Source of the DNA: Azohydromonas caseinilytica
Lineage (GTDB): Bacteria > Pseudomonadota > Gammaproteobacteria > Burkholderiales > Burkholderiaceae_C
Length of the DNA: 64,000 bases
Assembly (NCBI RefSeq): GCF_012927045.1
Contig: NZ_JABBFW010000011.1
Coordinates: 1-64,000 of the forward strand
Direction: 5' to 3'
Each line of letters starts with the position of its first letter. Position 1 is the stretch's first letter. The notes beneath the pieces are model-generated. The model had not been told where the DNA came from. It did not search any database and worked only from the letters and a program-made list of their open reading frames with translations. The translations under genes and the position numbers were made by a program. This document shows, piece after piece, positions 42,175 to 49,835 of the stretch.

Positions 42175-43227
42175 ATGAGCCAGCGATCGACGGAAGCGGA
42201 TGTGTGCGTGGGGATCATCGCCAACCCGGTGTCCGCGCGCGACATCCGCCGCGTCGTCGTCAACGCCGGCAGCCTGCAGATCGCCGAGCGCGTGAGCATC
42301 GTGCTGCGGCTGCTGACCACGCTGCGCGCGCTGGGCGTGCCGCGCGTGCTGGTGATGCCCGACAAGGCCGGCATCCGCGCCCTGCTCAACCGGCATCTGC
42401 GCCGCGACCAGCCCGAGAGCGGGGGCCTTCCCGCCGTCGAGTTCCTGGACATGGACGTCACGTCCACGGTGGAGGACACCTTCGAGGCCGCGCGCCGCAT
42501 GCGCGCCGCCGGCGTGCGCGCGCTCATCGTGCTGGGCGGCGACGGCACGCATCGCGCCGTGGTGCGCGAGTGCAGCGATGTGCCCATCGCCGGCCTGTCC
42601 ACCGGCACCAACAACGCCTTCCCGGAACTGCGCGAGCCCACGCTGGTGGCCATGGCGGTGGCGCTGCACGCCACCGGCCGCATCGCCGCGGACGAGGCGC
42701 TGGCCTGGAACAAGGTGCTGGACGTGAGCATCGGCGAGCGCCGCCGCGACATCGCGCTGGTGGACGCCGTGATCAGCACCGAGCGCTGCATCGGCGCGCG
42801 CGCGCTGTGGAAGACGCAGCAGCTCAGCGCCGCCTACCTGACCTTCGCCGACCCGAGCTGCATCGGCCTGTCGGCCATCGGCGCCCTGCTGCAGCCGGTG
42901 GGCCGGCGCGACCCGCACGGCCTGGCCGTGACGCTGGCCCCGGACGAGGCCGCGCGGAAGCTGGCCGTGCGCGCGCCCATCGCGCCCGGGCTGCTGGCCG
43001 AGGTGCCGGTCGCGGGCTGGGAACCCATGCCGCCGGGCCGGGCCTTCGAGGTTCGGCATGCCGGCGGCATCGTCGCGCTCGACGGCGAGCGCGAGCTGCC
43101 CTTCGAACCCGGCGAGCGCGTGCAGCTGACGCTGCGCCCGAACGCCTTTCCCACGGTGGACGTCACCCGCTGCCTGCAACTCGCTGCGCAGCGGGGACTG
43201 TTCCATTGTTCCCTTGGCAACCACTGA
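42175..43227 (+). CDS. acoX: AcoX, NAD-kinase-like acetoin operon protein
   Basis: 350 residues with the ATP-NAD kinase-type fold: GIIANPVSARDIRR at the start, LIVLGGDGTHRAVVRE (GGDG nucleotide motif) and GLSTGTNNAFP. AcoX is a regular first gene of acetoin dehydrogenase operons but its reaction is not established. ATG 42175 lies 35 bases behind the sigma-54 promoter; the longer open frame upstream is non-coding leader. It is followed 13 bases later by acoA. Confidence 0.9.
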   Translation: MSQRSTEADVCVGIIANPVSARDIRRVVVNAGSLQIAERVSIVLRLLTTLRALGVPRVLVMPDKAGIRALLNRHLRRDQPESGGLPAVEFLDMDVTSTVEDTFEAARRMRAAGVRALIVLGGDGTHRAVVRECSDVPIAGLSTGTNNAFPELREPTLVAMAVALHATGRIAADEALAWNKVLDVSIGERRRDIALVDAVISTERCIGARALWKTQQLSAAYLTFADPSCIGLSAIGALLQPVGRRDPHGLAVTLAPDEAARKLAVRAPIAPGLLAEVPVAGWEPMPPGRAFEVRHAGGIVALDGERELPFEPGERVQLTLRPNAFPTVDVTRCLQLAAQRGLFHCSLGNH

Positions 43228-43240
43228 ACGGAGACAAACC

Positions 43241-44224
43241 ATGACCGTAAACCCCTTCCCTCTGGAGCGGCAGGCGCTGCTGCAGTGCTACCGGACCATG
43301 CGCACCATCCGCGAGTTCGAGGAGCGGCTGCACGTGGACTTCGCCCGCGGCGACATCCCGGGCTTCGTGCACCTCTACGCCGGCGAGGAGGCGACCGCCG
43401 TGGGCATCATGAGCCACCTGGGCGACGGCGACCGCATCGCCAGCACGCACCGCGGCCACGGCCACTGCATTGCCAAGGGTGTGGACGTGGCGGCGATGAT
43501 GAAGGAGATCTACGGGCGCAAGGGCGGCTCCTGCAACGGCAAGGGCGGCTCCATGCACATCGCGGACCTCTCCAAGGGCATGATGGGCGCCAACGGCATC
43601 CTGGGCGCGGGCGCGCCGCTGGTGTGCGGCGCGGCGCTGGCGGCCAAGTACCGCAAGAGCGGCGAGGTGGCCGTGTGCTTCGCGGGCGACGGTGCCTCCA
43701 ACCAGGGCACCTTCCTGGAGAGCCTGAACCTGGCGGCGGTGTGGAACCTGCCGGTGCTCTTCGTCATCGAGAACAACGGTTACGCCGAGGCCACCTCGCG
43801 CGACTACGCCACCGCGGTGAACAGCTTCGTGGACCGTGCCTCGGGCTTCGGCATGCCCGGCGTCGCCGTGGACGGCACCGACTTCTTCGCCGTGCACGAG
43901 GCCGCCGGCGAGATCATCAAGCGCGCCCGCGAGGGCGGCGGCCCGGCGCTGCTGGAATGCCGCATGGTGCGCTTCTACGGCCACTTCGAGGGCGACGCCC
44001 AGACCTACCGTGCCCCGGGTGAGCTCGATGACATCCGCAACAACCAGGACTGCCTGAAGAAGTTCGCGGCCCAGGTCACGGGCGCTGGGCTTGTCACCAG
44101 CGAGGAGCTGCAGGCCGTTGACCACGAGGTGCTGGGCCTGATCGAGGACGCCGTCAAGCAGGCCAAGGCCGCGCCGCTGCCCAGCGCCGCGGACCTGCTC
44201 ACCGACGTGTACGTCAAGTACTGA
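43241..44224 (+). CDS. acoA: Acetoin dehydrogenase E1 alpha subunit (TPP-dependent)
   Basis: 327 residues. The thiamin-diphosphate motif is in CFAGDGASNQGTFLESLNLA to ENNGYAE (GDG-X-NN). EFEERLHVDFARGDIPGFVHLYAGEEA and GRKGGSCNGKGGSMHIAD match E1-alpha. With AcoB it cleaves acetoin to acetaldehyde and an acetyl group passed to AcoC. ATG 43241 follows RBS GGAGA. Confidence 0.94.
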   Translation: MTVNPFPLERQALLQCYRTMRTIREFEERLHVDFARGDIPGFVHLYAGEEATAVGIMSHLGDGDRIASTHRGHGHCIAKGVDVAAMMKEIYGRKGGSCNGKGGSMHIADLSKGMMGANGILGAGAPLVCGAALAAKYRKSGEVAVCFAGDGASNQGTFLESLNLAAVWNLPVLFVIENNGYAEATSRDYATAVNSFVDRASGFGMPGVAVDGTDFFAVHEAAGEIIKRAREGGGPALLECRMVRFYGHFEGDAQTYRAPGELDDIRNNQDCLKKFAAQVTGAGLVTSEELQAVDHEVLGLIEDAVKQAKAAPLPSAADLLTDVYVKY

Positions 44225-44280
44225 CGCACCCCGTCGCCACGCATTCACATTCACTCAGCCATCCAGCCAGGAGACAGGAC

Positions 44281-45297
44281 ATGGCCAGAAAGATTTCATT
44301 CAAGCAGGCGGTCAACGAAGCCATCGACCAGGAAATGGCGCGCGACCCCTCCGTGATCATGATGGGCGAGGACATCGTCGGCGGCACCGGGGCCGAAGGC
44401 GAGAAGGACGCCTGGGGCGGCGTGCTGGGCGTCACCAAGGGCCTGTATGCCAAGTACGGCGACCGCTTGCTGGACACGCCGCTGTCGGAAAGCGCCTATG
44501 TGGGCGCCGCGATCGGTGCGGCGGCCTGCGGCATGCGGCCCATCGCCGAGCTCATGTTCATCGACTTCATGGGCGTGTGCTTCGACCAGATCTTCAACCA
44601 GGCGGCCAAGTTCCGGTACATGTTCGGCGGCAAGGCCGAGACGCCGGTGGTGATCCGCGCCATGGTGGGCGCGGGCTTCCGCGCCGCGGCGCAGCACTCG
44701 CAGATGCTCACGCCGGTGTTCACGCACATTCCCGGCCTGAAGGTGGTGTGCCCCAGCACGCCCTATGACACCAAGGGCCTGCTGATCCAGTCGATCCGCG
44801 ACAACGACCCGGTCATCTTCTGCGAGCACAAGAACCTGTACGGGCTCGAAGGCGAGGTGCCCGAGGGCTCCTACGCCATTCCCTTCGGCGAGGCCAACGT
44901 GGTGCGCGAGGGCGAGCATGTCTCCATCGTCACCTACGGGCTGATGGTGCACCGCTCGCTGGAAGCCGCCGCGGCGCTGGCCAAGGAAGGCATCGAGGCC
45001 GAGGTCATCGACCTGCGCACGCTCTCGCCGCTGGACATGGACACCGTGTTCGACAGCGTGGAGCGCACCGGGCGCCTGGTGTGCGTGGACGAGGCCAGCC
45101 CGCGCTGCAACCTCGCCACCGACATCTCGGCCCAGGTGGCGATGCACGCGTTCAAGGCCCTCAAGGCGCAGATCGAGATCGTCTCGCCGCCGCACGTGCC
45201 CGTTCCCTTCTCACCCACGCTGGAAGATCTCTACATCCCCAGCGCCCAGCAGATCGCCGACGCGGTGCGCCGCACGGTCAAAGGAGGAAAGCAGTAA
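44281..45297 (+). CDS. acoB: Acetoin dehydrogenase E1 beta subunit
   Basis: 338 residues. ARKISFKQAVNEAIDQEMAR, MMGEDIVGG, LDTPLSESAYVGAAIGAA, MFGGKAETPVVIR and QSIRDNDPVIFCEHKNLYG are the E1-beta landmarks. The C-terminal half is a transketolase C-domain (VIDLRTLSPLDMDTV). It pairs with AcoA. It lies 56 bases behind acoA with RBS AGGAGA, and its stop overlaps the acoC start by one base (TAATG). Confidence 0.95.
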   Translation: MARKISFKQAVNEAIDQEMARDPSVIMMGEDIVGGTGAEGEKDAWGGVLGVTKGLYAKYGDRLLDTPLSESAYVGAAIGAAACGMRPIAELMFIDFMGVCFDQIFNQAAKFRYMFGGKAETPVVIRAMVGAGFRAAAQHSQMLTPVFTHIPGLKVVCPSTPYDTKGLLIQSIRDNDPVIFCEHKNLYGLEGEVPEGSYAIPFGEANVVREGEHVSIVTYGLMVHRSLEAAAALAKEGIEAEVIDLRTLSPLDMDTVFDSVERTGRLVCVDEASPRCNLATDISAQVAMHAFKALKAQIEIVSPPHVPVPFSPTLEDLYIPSAQQIADAVRRTVKGGKQ

Positions 45298-46415
45298 TGG
45301 CTCAAGGCATCACCCCCATCGTCATGCCCAAGTGGGGCCTGTCGATGCAGGAAGGCACCGTCATGTCCTGGCTGGTGGAGGAAGGCACGGAGATCACGGT
45401 GGGCATGCCGATCCTGGAGGTCGAGACCGACAAGATCGCCAACGCCGTGGAGGCAGCCGACCCCGGCGTGCTGCGCCGCAAGGTGGCGCAGGTCGGCGAG
45501 CTGCTGCCGGTCAAGGCGCTGCTGGGCGTGATGGCGGACGCGTCGGTGTCCGACGCCGACGTCGACGCCTACATCGCCGCCTACGAGACACCCTCGGCCG
45601 ACGCGGGCGAGGATGCCGATGCCGCGCCGGCCTACCTCTGGACCGAGGTGGACGGCCTCCGCGTGCGCTACGCGCGCCGCGGCGCCGCCAGCGGCACGCC
45701 GGTGCTGTTCATCCACGGCTACGGCGGCGACCTGGACAACTGGCTGTTCAACATCGACGCGCTGGCCGAGGCCGCGCCCGTGATCGCGCTGGACCTGCCG
45801 GGGCACGGCCAGTCCGCCGTCCAGCTGCCCGGCACCAGCCTGGGCGCGCTGGCGGACTTCGTGGCCCGCTTCCTGGACCAGCTCGACGTGGAGCAGGTGC
45901 ATGTGGTGGGGCACTCCATGGGCGGCGCCATCGCCTCGCAGCTGGCGCTGGCGCACCCGCTGCGCGTGGCCTCGCTGGCGCTGATCGCGCCGGCCGGCCT
46001 GGGCGAGGACATCAACGCCGGCTACACGGAGGGCTTTGCCAAGGCCGCGTCGCGGCGCGAGCTCAAGCCGGTGCTGGAGCAACTGTTCAACGACCCTGCG
46101 CTGGTGAGCCGGCAGATGGTGGACGACGTGCTCAAGTACAAGCGGCTCGACGGCGTGGAGCCGCTGCTGCTGTCGCTGGGCCAGGCGCTGTTCGGCGACG
46201 GCCGGCAGGCCGAGCGGCCGGGGCTGGAGCTCGCCTCCACGGGCAAGCCGGTGCTGGTGGTGTGGGGCGCGGAGGACCGCGTGGTGCCCGCGGCCCACAT
46301 CACCAACGCGCCGCCCGGCGCCACGGTGGAGCGCTTCGAGGGCGCGGGCCACATGGTGCAGATGGAGCGCGCCAGTGACGTCAACCGGCTGCTGCGCCGG
46401 CATGTGGGCGGCTGA
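45297..46415 (+). CDS. acoC: Acetoin dehydrogenase E2: lipoyl domain fused to alpha/beta hydrolase
   Basis: 372 residues. A biotinyl-lipoyl domain (1-80) carries lipoyl Lys46 in EVETDKIAN. A linker leads to an alpha/beta-hydrolase domain (about 125-370) with FIHGYGGDLDNW oxyanion loop, nucleophile Ser in VVGHSMGG, and a terminal AGHMVQMER with the catalytic His. This is the special AcoC layout, not a pyruvate-dehydrogenase-type E2. The E3 dihydrolipoamide dehydrogenase is not encoded here and must be borrowed. Confidence 0.94.
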   Translation: MAQGITPIVMPKWGLSMQEGTVMSWLVEEGTEITVGMPILEVETDKIANAVEAADPGVLRRKVAQVGELLPVKALLGVMADASVSDADVDAYIAAYETPSADAGEDADAAPAYLWTEVDGLRVRYARRGAASGTPVLFIHGYGGDLDNWLFNIDALAEAAPVIALDLPGHGQSAVQLPGTSLGALADFVARFLDQLDVEQVHVVGHSMGGAIASQLALAHPLRVASLALIAPAGLGEDINAGYTEGFAKAASRRELKPVLEQLFNDPALVSRQMVDDVLKYKRLDGVEPLLLSLGQALFGDGRQAERPGLELASTGKPVLVVWGAEDRVVPAAHITNAPPGATVERFEGAGHMVQMERASDVNRLLRRHVGG

Positions 46416-47169
46416 GGAGCAGCGCCCCGCCGCGGCGGCCCCGGTGCCGCCGCGCTTCGTCCTGCTGCCGGCGGGTGACCGGCCGCAGGACGGGCTGGCG
46501 CTGGAGCAGCTGCTGCTGGAGCGCGCCGCCGGGGGCGGCGCCTTCGCCGCGATCTGGGAATGCCGGCCCGCGCTGGTGGTGCCCGCCACCTACCGGCGCT
46601 TCGAGCGTTTCGAGCTGCTGTGCGAGCGTTCTGCCTTGCAGGGCTGGCCGGTGTCGGTGCGCCGCTCCGGCGGCGGGCTGGTGCCGCAGGGGCCGGGCAT
46701 GGTCAACCTCAGCCTGGCCTGGCGCACGCGCTGCCGCATGGCCGAGGCGATGGAGCCGGTCTACCGCGGGCTGTGCGGGCTGCTGCAGGAGGCCTTCGAG
46801 GCTTTCGGCCTGGAGGCGCTGGCGCAGCCGGTGGAAGGCTCCTTCTGCGACGGCCGCTTCAACCTCGCGCTGGACGGGCGCAAGGTGGTGGGCACGGCCC
46901 AGTACTGGAAGCGGGCGAACGCCGAGGAGCATGTGGTGCTGGCGCATGCCTGCGTGCTGGTGGATGCGGACCTGCCCTTGCTGGTGGGGCGGGCCAACGC
47001 CTTCGAGGCGCAGCTCGGCAGTGACAAGCAGTACCGGGTGGAGGCGGTGGCAAACCTGGTGTCGGGGCTGGACCGGGTGCCGGTGGACGGGCCGCGCCCG
47101 GGCCTCACGGCGGCGAGCTTTGCCCAGCGGCTGGCGCAGGTGGTGGACGGCAGCGCGGCCTTGTGCTGA
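46402..47169 (+). CDS. Lipoate-protein ligase family protein
   Basis: 255 residues of the LplA/LipB superfamily: SVRRSGGGLVPQGPGMVNLSLA is the RRxGGG-type substrate loop, FCDGRFNLALDGRKVVGTAQ contains the conserved G-R-K-VVG with the catalytic Lys, and ANAFEAQLG follows. It would attach lipoate to AcoC Lys46. ATG 46402 overlaps the end of acoC by 14 bases and no separate RBS is obvious, so translation is coupled. Other in-frame starts are possible. Confidence 0.8.
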   Translation: MWAAEEQRPAAAAPVPPRFVLLPAGDRPQDGLALEQLLLERAAGGGAFAAIWECRPALVVPATYRRFERFELLCERSALQGWPVSVRRSGGGLVPQGPGMVNLSLAWRTRCRMAEAMEPVYRGLCGLLQEAFEAFGLEALAQPVEGSFCDGRFNLALDGRKVVGTAQYWKRANAEEHVVLAHACVLVDADLPLLVGRANAFEAQLGSDKQYRVEAVANLVSGLDRVPVDGPRPGLTAASFAQRLAQVVDGSAALC

Positions 47170-47194
47170 GGCACCGACATTTCCCCCAATGCAA

Positions 47195-47223
47195 AAGCGG
47201 GCCGGGTGATCCCCGGCCCGCTT
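47195..47223. terminator. Strong bidirectional terminator between aco operon and cytochrome
   Basis: AAGCGGGCCGGG-TGATC-CCCGGCCCGCTT is an 11-12 bp stem with short loop, flanked by A-run before and T-rich CGTTGTT after. It separates convergent transcription from the aco operon and the cytochrome/PQQ genes. Confidence 0.85.
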
Positions 47224-47248
47224 CGTTGTTGAAGGCGCGGTGCCCGGC

Positions 47249-47629
47249 TCACTGCGCTGCCGGCTGCCCCGCCAGCCAGTTCAGGTACGCCACCAGCTCC
47301 CAGATCTGTTCCTGGGTAAAGGTCTTGCCCCAGGGCGGCATGATGTCCGTGCCGCGGCGGCCCTCGCTGATGACCTTGAAGGCCTCGGCCGGCACGAAGT
47401 CGCTGCGGCCGGTGAAGCTGGGCGCGCGCCCGCCCACGCCGCCGCTGCCGTGGCAGTAGGCGGCGCAGGTGGCGCCGAAGCGGCCCTTGCCGGCCTCGAC
47501 GCGGGCCGGGTCGGTCAATGGGAAAGGCGGCTTGACCTCATCGGCCGCTTGAGCGGCCAGGGCAACAACAGCGGCCATGCCGGCCAGGCCGGCACGCAGG
47601 GAACGCAACGCGAATTCGGGCTTGTTCAT
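47249..47629 (-). CDS. Periplasmic cytochrome c with CxxxCH motif, partner of the PQQ dehydrogenase
   Basis: 126 residues, signal peptide ending near AAQAADE. The haem site is written Cys55-Ala-Ala-Tyr-Cys59-His60, one residue longer than the usual CxxCH. The sequence GRRGTDIMPPWGKTFTQEQIWELVAYLNWL supplies the axial Met (IMPPWG) and the C-terminal helix of class I cytochromes. It follows the PQQ-dehydrogenase gene by 100 bases and is the likely electron acceptor of that enzyme. ATG 47629 was chosen over 47692 since the signal peptide starts there. Confidence 0.85.
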   Translation of the reverse strand: MNKPEFALRSLRAGLAGMAAVVALAAQAADEVKPPFPLTDPARVEAGKGRFGATCAAYCHGSGGVGGRAPSFTGRSDFVPAEAFKVISEGRRGTDIMPPWGKTFTQEQIWELVAYLNWLAGQPAAQ

Positions 47630-47732
47630 CGTAAAGCTCTCACGGGATCGGCAAAAAACGGAGGACGGCCGCGGCACGGCCGCCCTCCCCAAGCGGCGGC
47701 CACCCGGCCGCCGCCATGCGCAAGCGCAAGGC

Positions 47733-49421
47733 TCAATCGACGGTGAAGGCGATCAGCGCGGCACCGCCGGGCAGATCGCGAATCTGCGGGAAGGCGCCGG
47801 TGAGGAAGCCCGGCGCGTGCGAGCCCAGCCCCGTGGGGATGACGATGTACTGCTTGCCGTTGACGGCGTAACTGATGGGGCCGCCGCGCACGCCCGACCC
47901 GGCGTTGAAGCGCCACAGCTCCTTGCCGTTGTCGGCGTCGAAGGCGTAGAGCTGGCCGCGCATGTCGCCGGTGAACACCAGCCCGCCGGCGGTGGCCAGC
48001 GCCGAGCTCAGCGGCGGCAGCTCGAAGCGCACCTTCCAGGCCTGTTTGCCCGTGAGCGGGTCGAATGCACCCAGCCAGCCGTCGGCCTTTTTTCCCGGCG
48101 GGTTGACCAGCGTGATCTCCGACAGCCCCAGCGACAGCATGCCGATGCCCGGCACCTCGCCCTGCCTGGCGCTGGTGACGGTGTTGCAGACCTCCATGCC
48201 GTGCGAGTACCAGAGCTTGGTGTTCGGGTTGTAGGCGCCGTGGTTCCAGCTGCGCGCGCCCAGCAGGTTCGGGCAGTGCAGCTTCTGCTTGCCTGTCTCG
48301 GGGTGCACCGGGTCGATGGGCAGGCCGGTCTTGGGGTCCACGCCCTTGGCCCAGTTCATGTTCTCGGTGTACTGCCAGACGTTGCGGATCGCGCCGTCGG
48401 CCGGGTTCATCACGTAGACGAAGCCGTTCTTGTTGAGGTGCACCAGCGACGTCCCGCCCCGGCCGTCGGGCACCAGCAGCGCCTCGTAGGCGGCGTCGAA
48501 GTCCCAGGTGTCGTTGGGCACCTCCTGGCGGTGCCACTTCACCTTGCCGGTCCTGGGGTCCAGCGCCAGCAGCGTGGCGGTGTAGAGGTTGTCGCCCAGG
48601 CGGTCTTCGCGGTTGAAGTCCGGCGCGGCGTTGCTGGTGCCGATGTAGATGGTGTCGCTGCCCGGGTCGTAGGTGCCGGGCAGCCAGGCCGAGCCGCCGC
48701 CCTTCTTGCGGCTGTTGCCGGGCCAGCTCTTGGGGTCGTCGCGCGGCACCTCGAAGGTCCAGGCGCGCTCGCCGGTGTCGGCCCTGACGGCGAAGATCTT
48801 GCCGATGGTGGGCTGGTCGCCGCCGGTGGTGCCGCCGAAGAGGATGTCGCCGGCGAGCTGCGGCGGCGAGGAGAACAGCGCGCCGTACTCGTTCTTGAGG
48901 TCGCTGAGCTGCGTGGACCAGAGCTGCTTGCCCGTCTTCTGGTCCAGCGCGACGAAGCGCCCGTCCAGCGTGCCGATGAACACCTTGCCGCGGCCCACGG
49001 TCACGCCGCGGCTGGCCGAGCCGTAGAACACCTCCTTGACAATCGGGTCCAGCTTGGGCGTGTAGCGCCACAGGATGCGGCCGGTGGCGGCATCGAGCGC
49101 GAAGACGTTGTTGTCGGCAGCGATGCTGTAGAGCACCCCGTCCACCACGATGGGCGTGGCCTGCAGGCCGTGCGTGATCACGCCGGGCTGGTGGACCCAG
49201 GCCACGCGCAGCCGGCCGACGTTGCGCTTGTCGATCTGCGTGAGCGGGCTGAAGCGCCAGGCGTTGTGGCTGCGGTGGTACTGCGGCCAGTTGTCCGGGT
49301 CGTCGAAACCCGGGCCGCTGCCGGCTGCGCCGGCCGGTGGGCCGGCCAGCAGGCCCAGGGCGCACAGCGCGCCCACCGAACTCCACCCCTTGATGCTGCC
49401 GAACGTGTTCTTCACGGACAT
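47733..49421 (-). CDS. PQQ-dependent alcohol-type dehydrogenase (quinoprotein)
   Basis: 562 residues with signal peptide (SSVGALCALGLLAGPPAGAA) and the eight-bladed propeller of methanol/ethanol quinoproteins: WPQYHRSHNAWRFSPLTQID, ATPIVVDGVLYSI, repeated FALDAATGRILWR blades. The catalytic base Asp307 is in NDTWDFDAA and a second Asp309 follows two residues later. The vicinal Cys-Cys of classical enzymes is replaced by YGSASRG (133-139), and the metal-ligand Glu region reads GGDQPTIGK. No cytochrome domain is fused. An AcoR-like palindrome upstream suggests a substrate such as 2,3-butanediol, acetoin or a related alcohol. This is inference. Confidence 0.88.
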   Translation of the reverse strand: MSVKNTFGSIKGWSSVGALCALGLLAGPPAGAAGSGPGFDDPDNWPQYHRSHNAWRFSPLTQIDKRNVGRLRVAWVHQPGVITHGLQATPIVVDGVLYSIAADNNVFALDAATGRILWRYTPKLDPIVKEVFYGSASRGVTVGRGKVFIGTLDGRFVALDQKTGKQLWSTQLSDLKNEYGALFSSPPQLAGDILFGGTTGGDQPTIGKIFAVRADTGERAWTFEVPRDDPKSWPGNSRKKGGGSAWLPGTYDPGSDTIYIGTSNAAPDFNREDRLGDNLYTATLLALDPRTGKVKWHRQEVPNDTWDFDAAYEALLVPDGRGGTSLVHLNKNGFVYVMNPADGAIRNVWQYTENMNWAKGVDPKTGLPIDPVHPETGKQKLHCPNLLGARSWNHGAYNPNTKLWYSHGMEVCNTVTSARQGEVPGIGMLSLGLSEITLVNPPGKKADGWLGAFDPLTGKQAWKVRFELPPLSSALATAGGLVFTGDMRGQLYAFDADNGKELWRFNAGSGVRGGPISYAVNGKQYIVIPTGLGSHAPGFLTGAFPQIRDLPGGAALIAFTVD

Positions 49422-49482
49422 GTCTCCTGGAAAGTCGTTGTCTCAGGGATCGCGGGCGACCGCGGTCGCCGTGAAGAACTTC

Positions 49483-49497
49483 GCAGCTTCCATGCCA
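49483..49497 (-). promoter_or_regulatory. Possible sigma-54 promoter of the PQQ dehydrogenase
   Basis: The minus strand reads TGGCATGGAAGCTGC, matching TGGCA-N6-TTGC except one T to C and position 6. GG and GC keep correct spacing. It lies about 62 bases before the ATG and about 100 bases from the TGCGACA palindromes. Confidence 0.5.
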
Positions 49498-49564
49498 CGC
49501 GGGCCATGGAACCTCAGCACCGGGCAGGCGGTGCCGCGGCCGCCTGCGCAGCGGCGCGTGTGGT

Positions 49565-49612
49565 GCTACAGCTGTCGCTGCCGCGGCTGTTGCCCACGCG
49601 ACAGTTGTCGCA
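49565..49612. promoter_or_regulatory. Two AcoR-like palindromes upstream of the PQQ dehydrogenase
   Basis: Minus strand TGCGACA-AC-TGTCGC (49612-49598) and GCGACA-GC-TGTAGC (49578-49565) are spaced 33-34 bp, about three helical turns. The first matches the palindrome at 41950-41965 in the aco promoter. Confidence 0.65.
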
Positions 49613-49673
49613 GGGCCAACGAGCTGAGGAATGCGGCCTCATACGAGTCCCAAGGAATCCATGGACCCGTATT

Positions 49674-49804
49674 CCGTTCGTTCCGAGGTATCGAAGGATG
49701 AACGGCCCTCACCATCGTGCTGCCATCGCAGCCTGCCGGATTCGTGCTTCGATGCGCCGTAAGGCGCACCCTGCCCTGAGGTACCGAAGGGTCAGTACGA
49801 ACGG
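49674..49804. repeat. REP-like palindromic repeat, second copy
   Basis: CCGTTCGTTCCGAGGTATCG to AACGG forms a 32-bp palindrome and is followed by GCCATCGCAGCCTGCCGGAT and further half-palindromes, the same order as at 33361-33457. A 34-bp insert (TGCGCCGTAAGGCGCA hairpin) distinguishes this copy. Confidence 0.8.
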
Positions 49805-49835
49805 GTTGGGGTTCGAAGACTTGGCGCGATGCGTA

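Larger units (their letters stand above)
49422..49835. other. Intergenic region with promoter and REP-like repeats
   Basis: Besides the promoter elements and palindromes described separately, it contains only the repeat at 49674-49804. No gene is seen. The M16 peptidase gene lies upstream on the same strand, so the repeat separates its 3' end from the PQQ promoter. Confidence 0.6.

Noticed and set aside
42204-43244. Second frame running through acoX on the plus strand
   Set aside because: Arg/Ala/Gly-rich off-frame translation of acoX.
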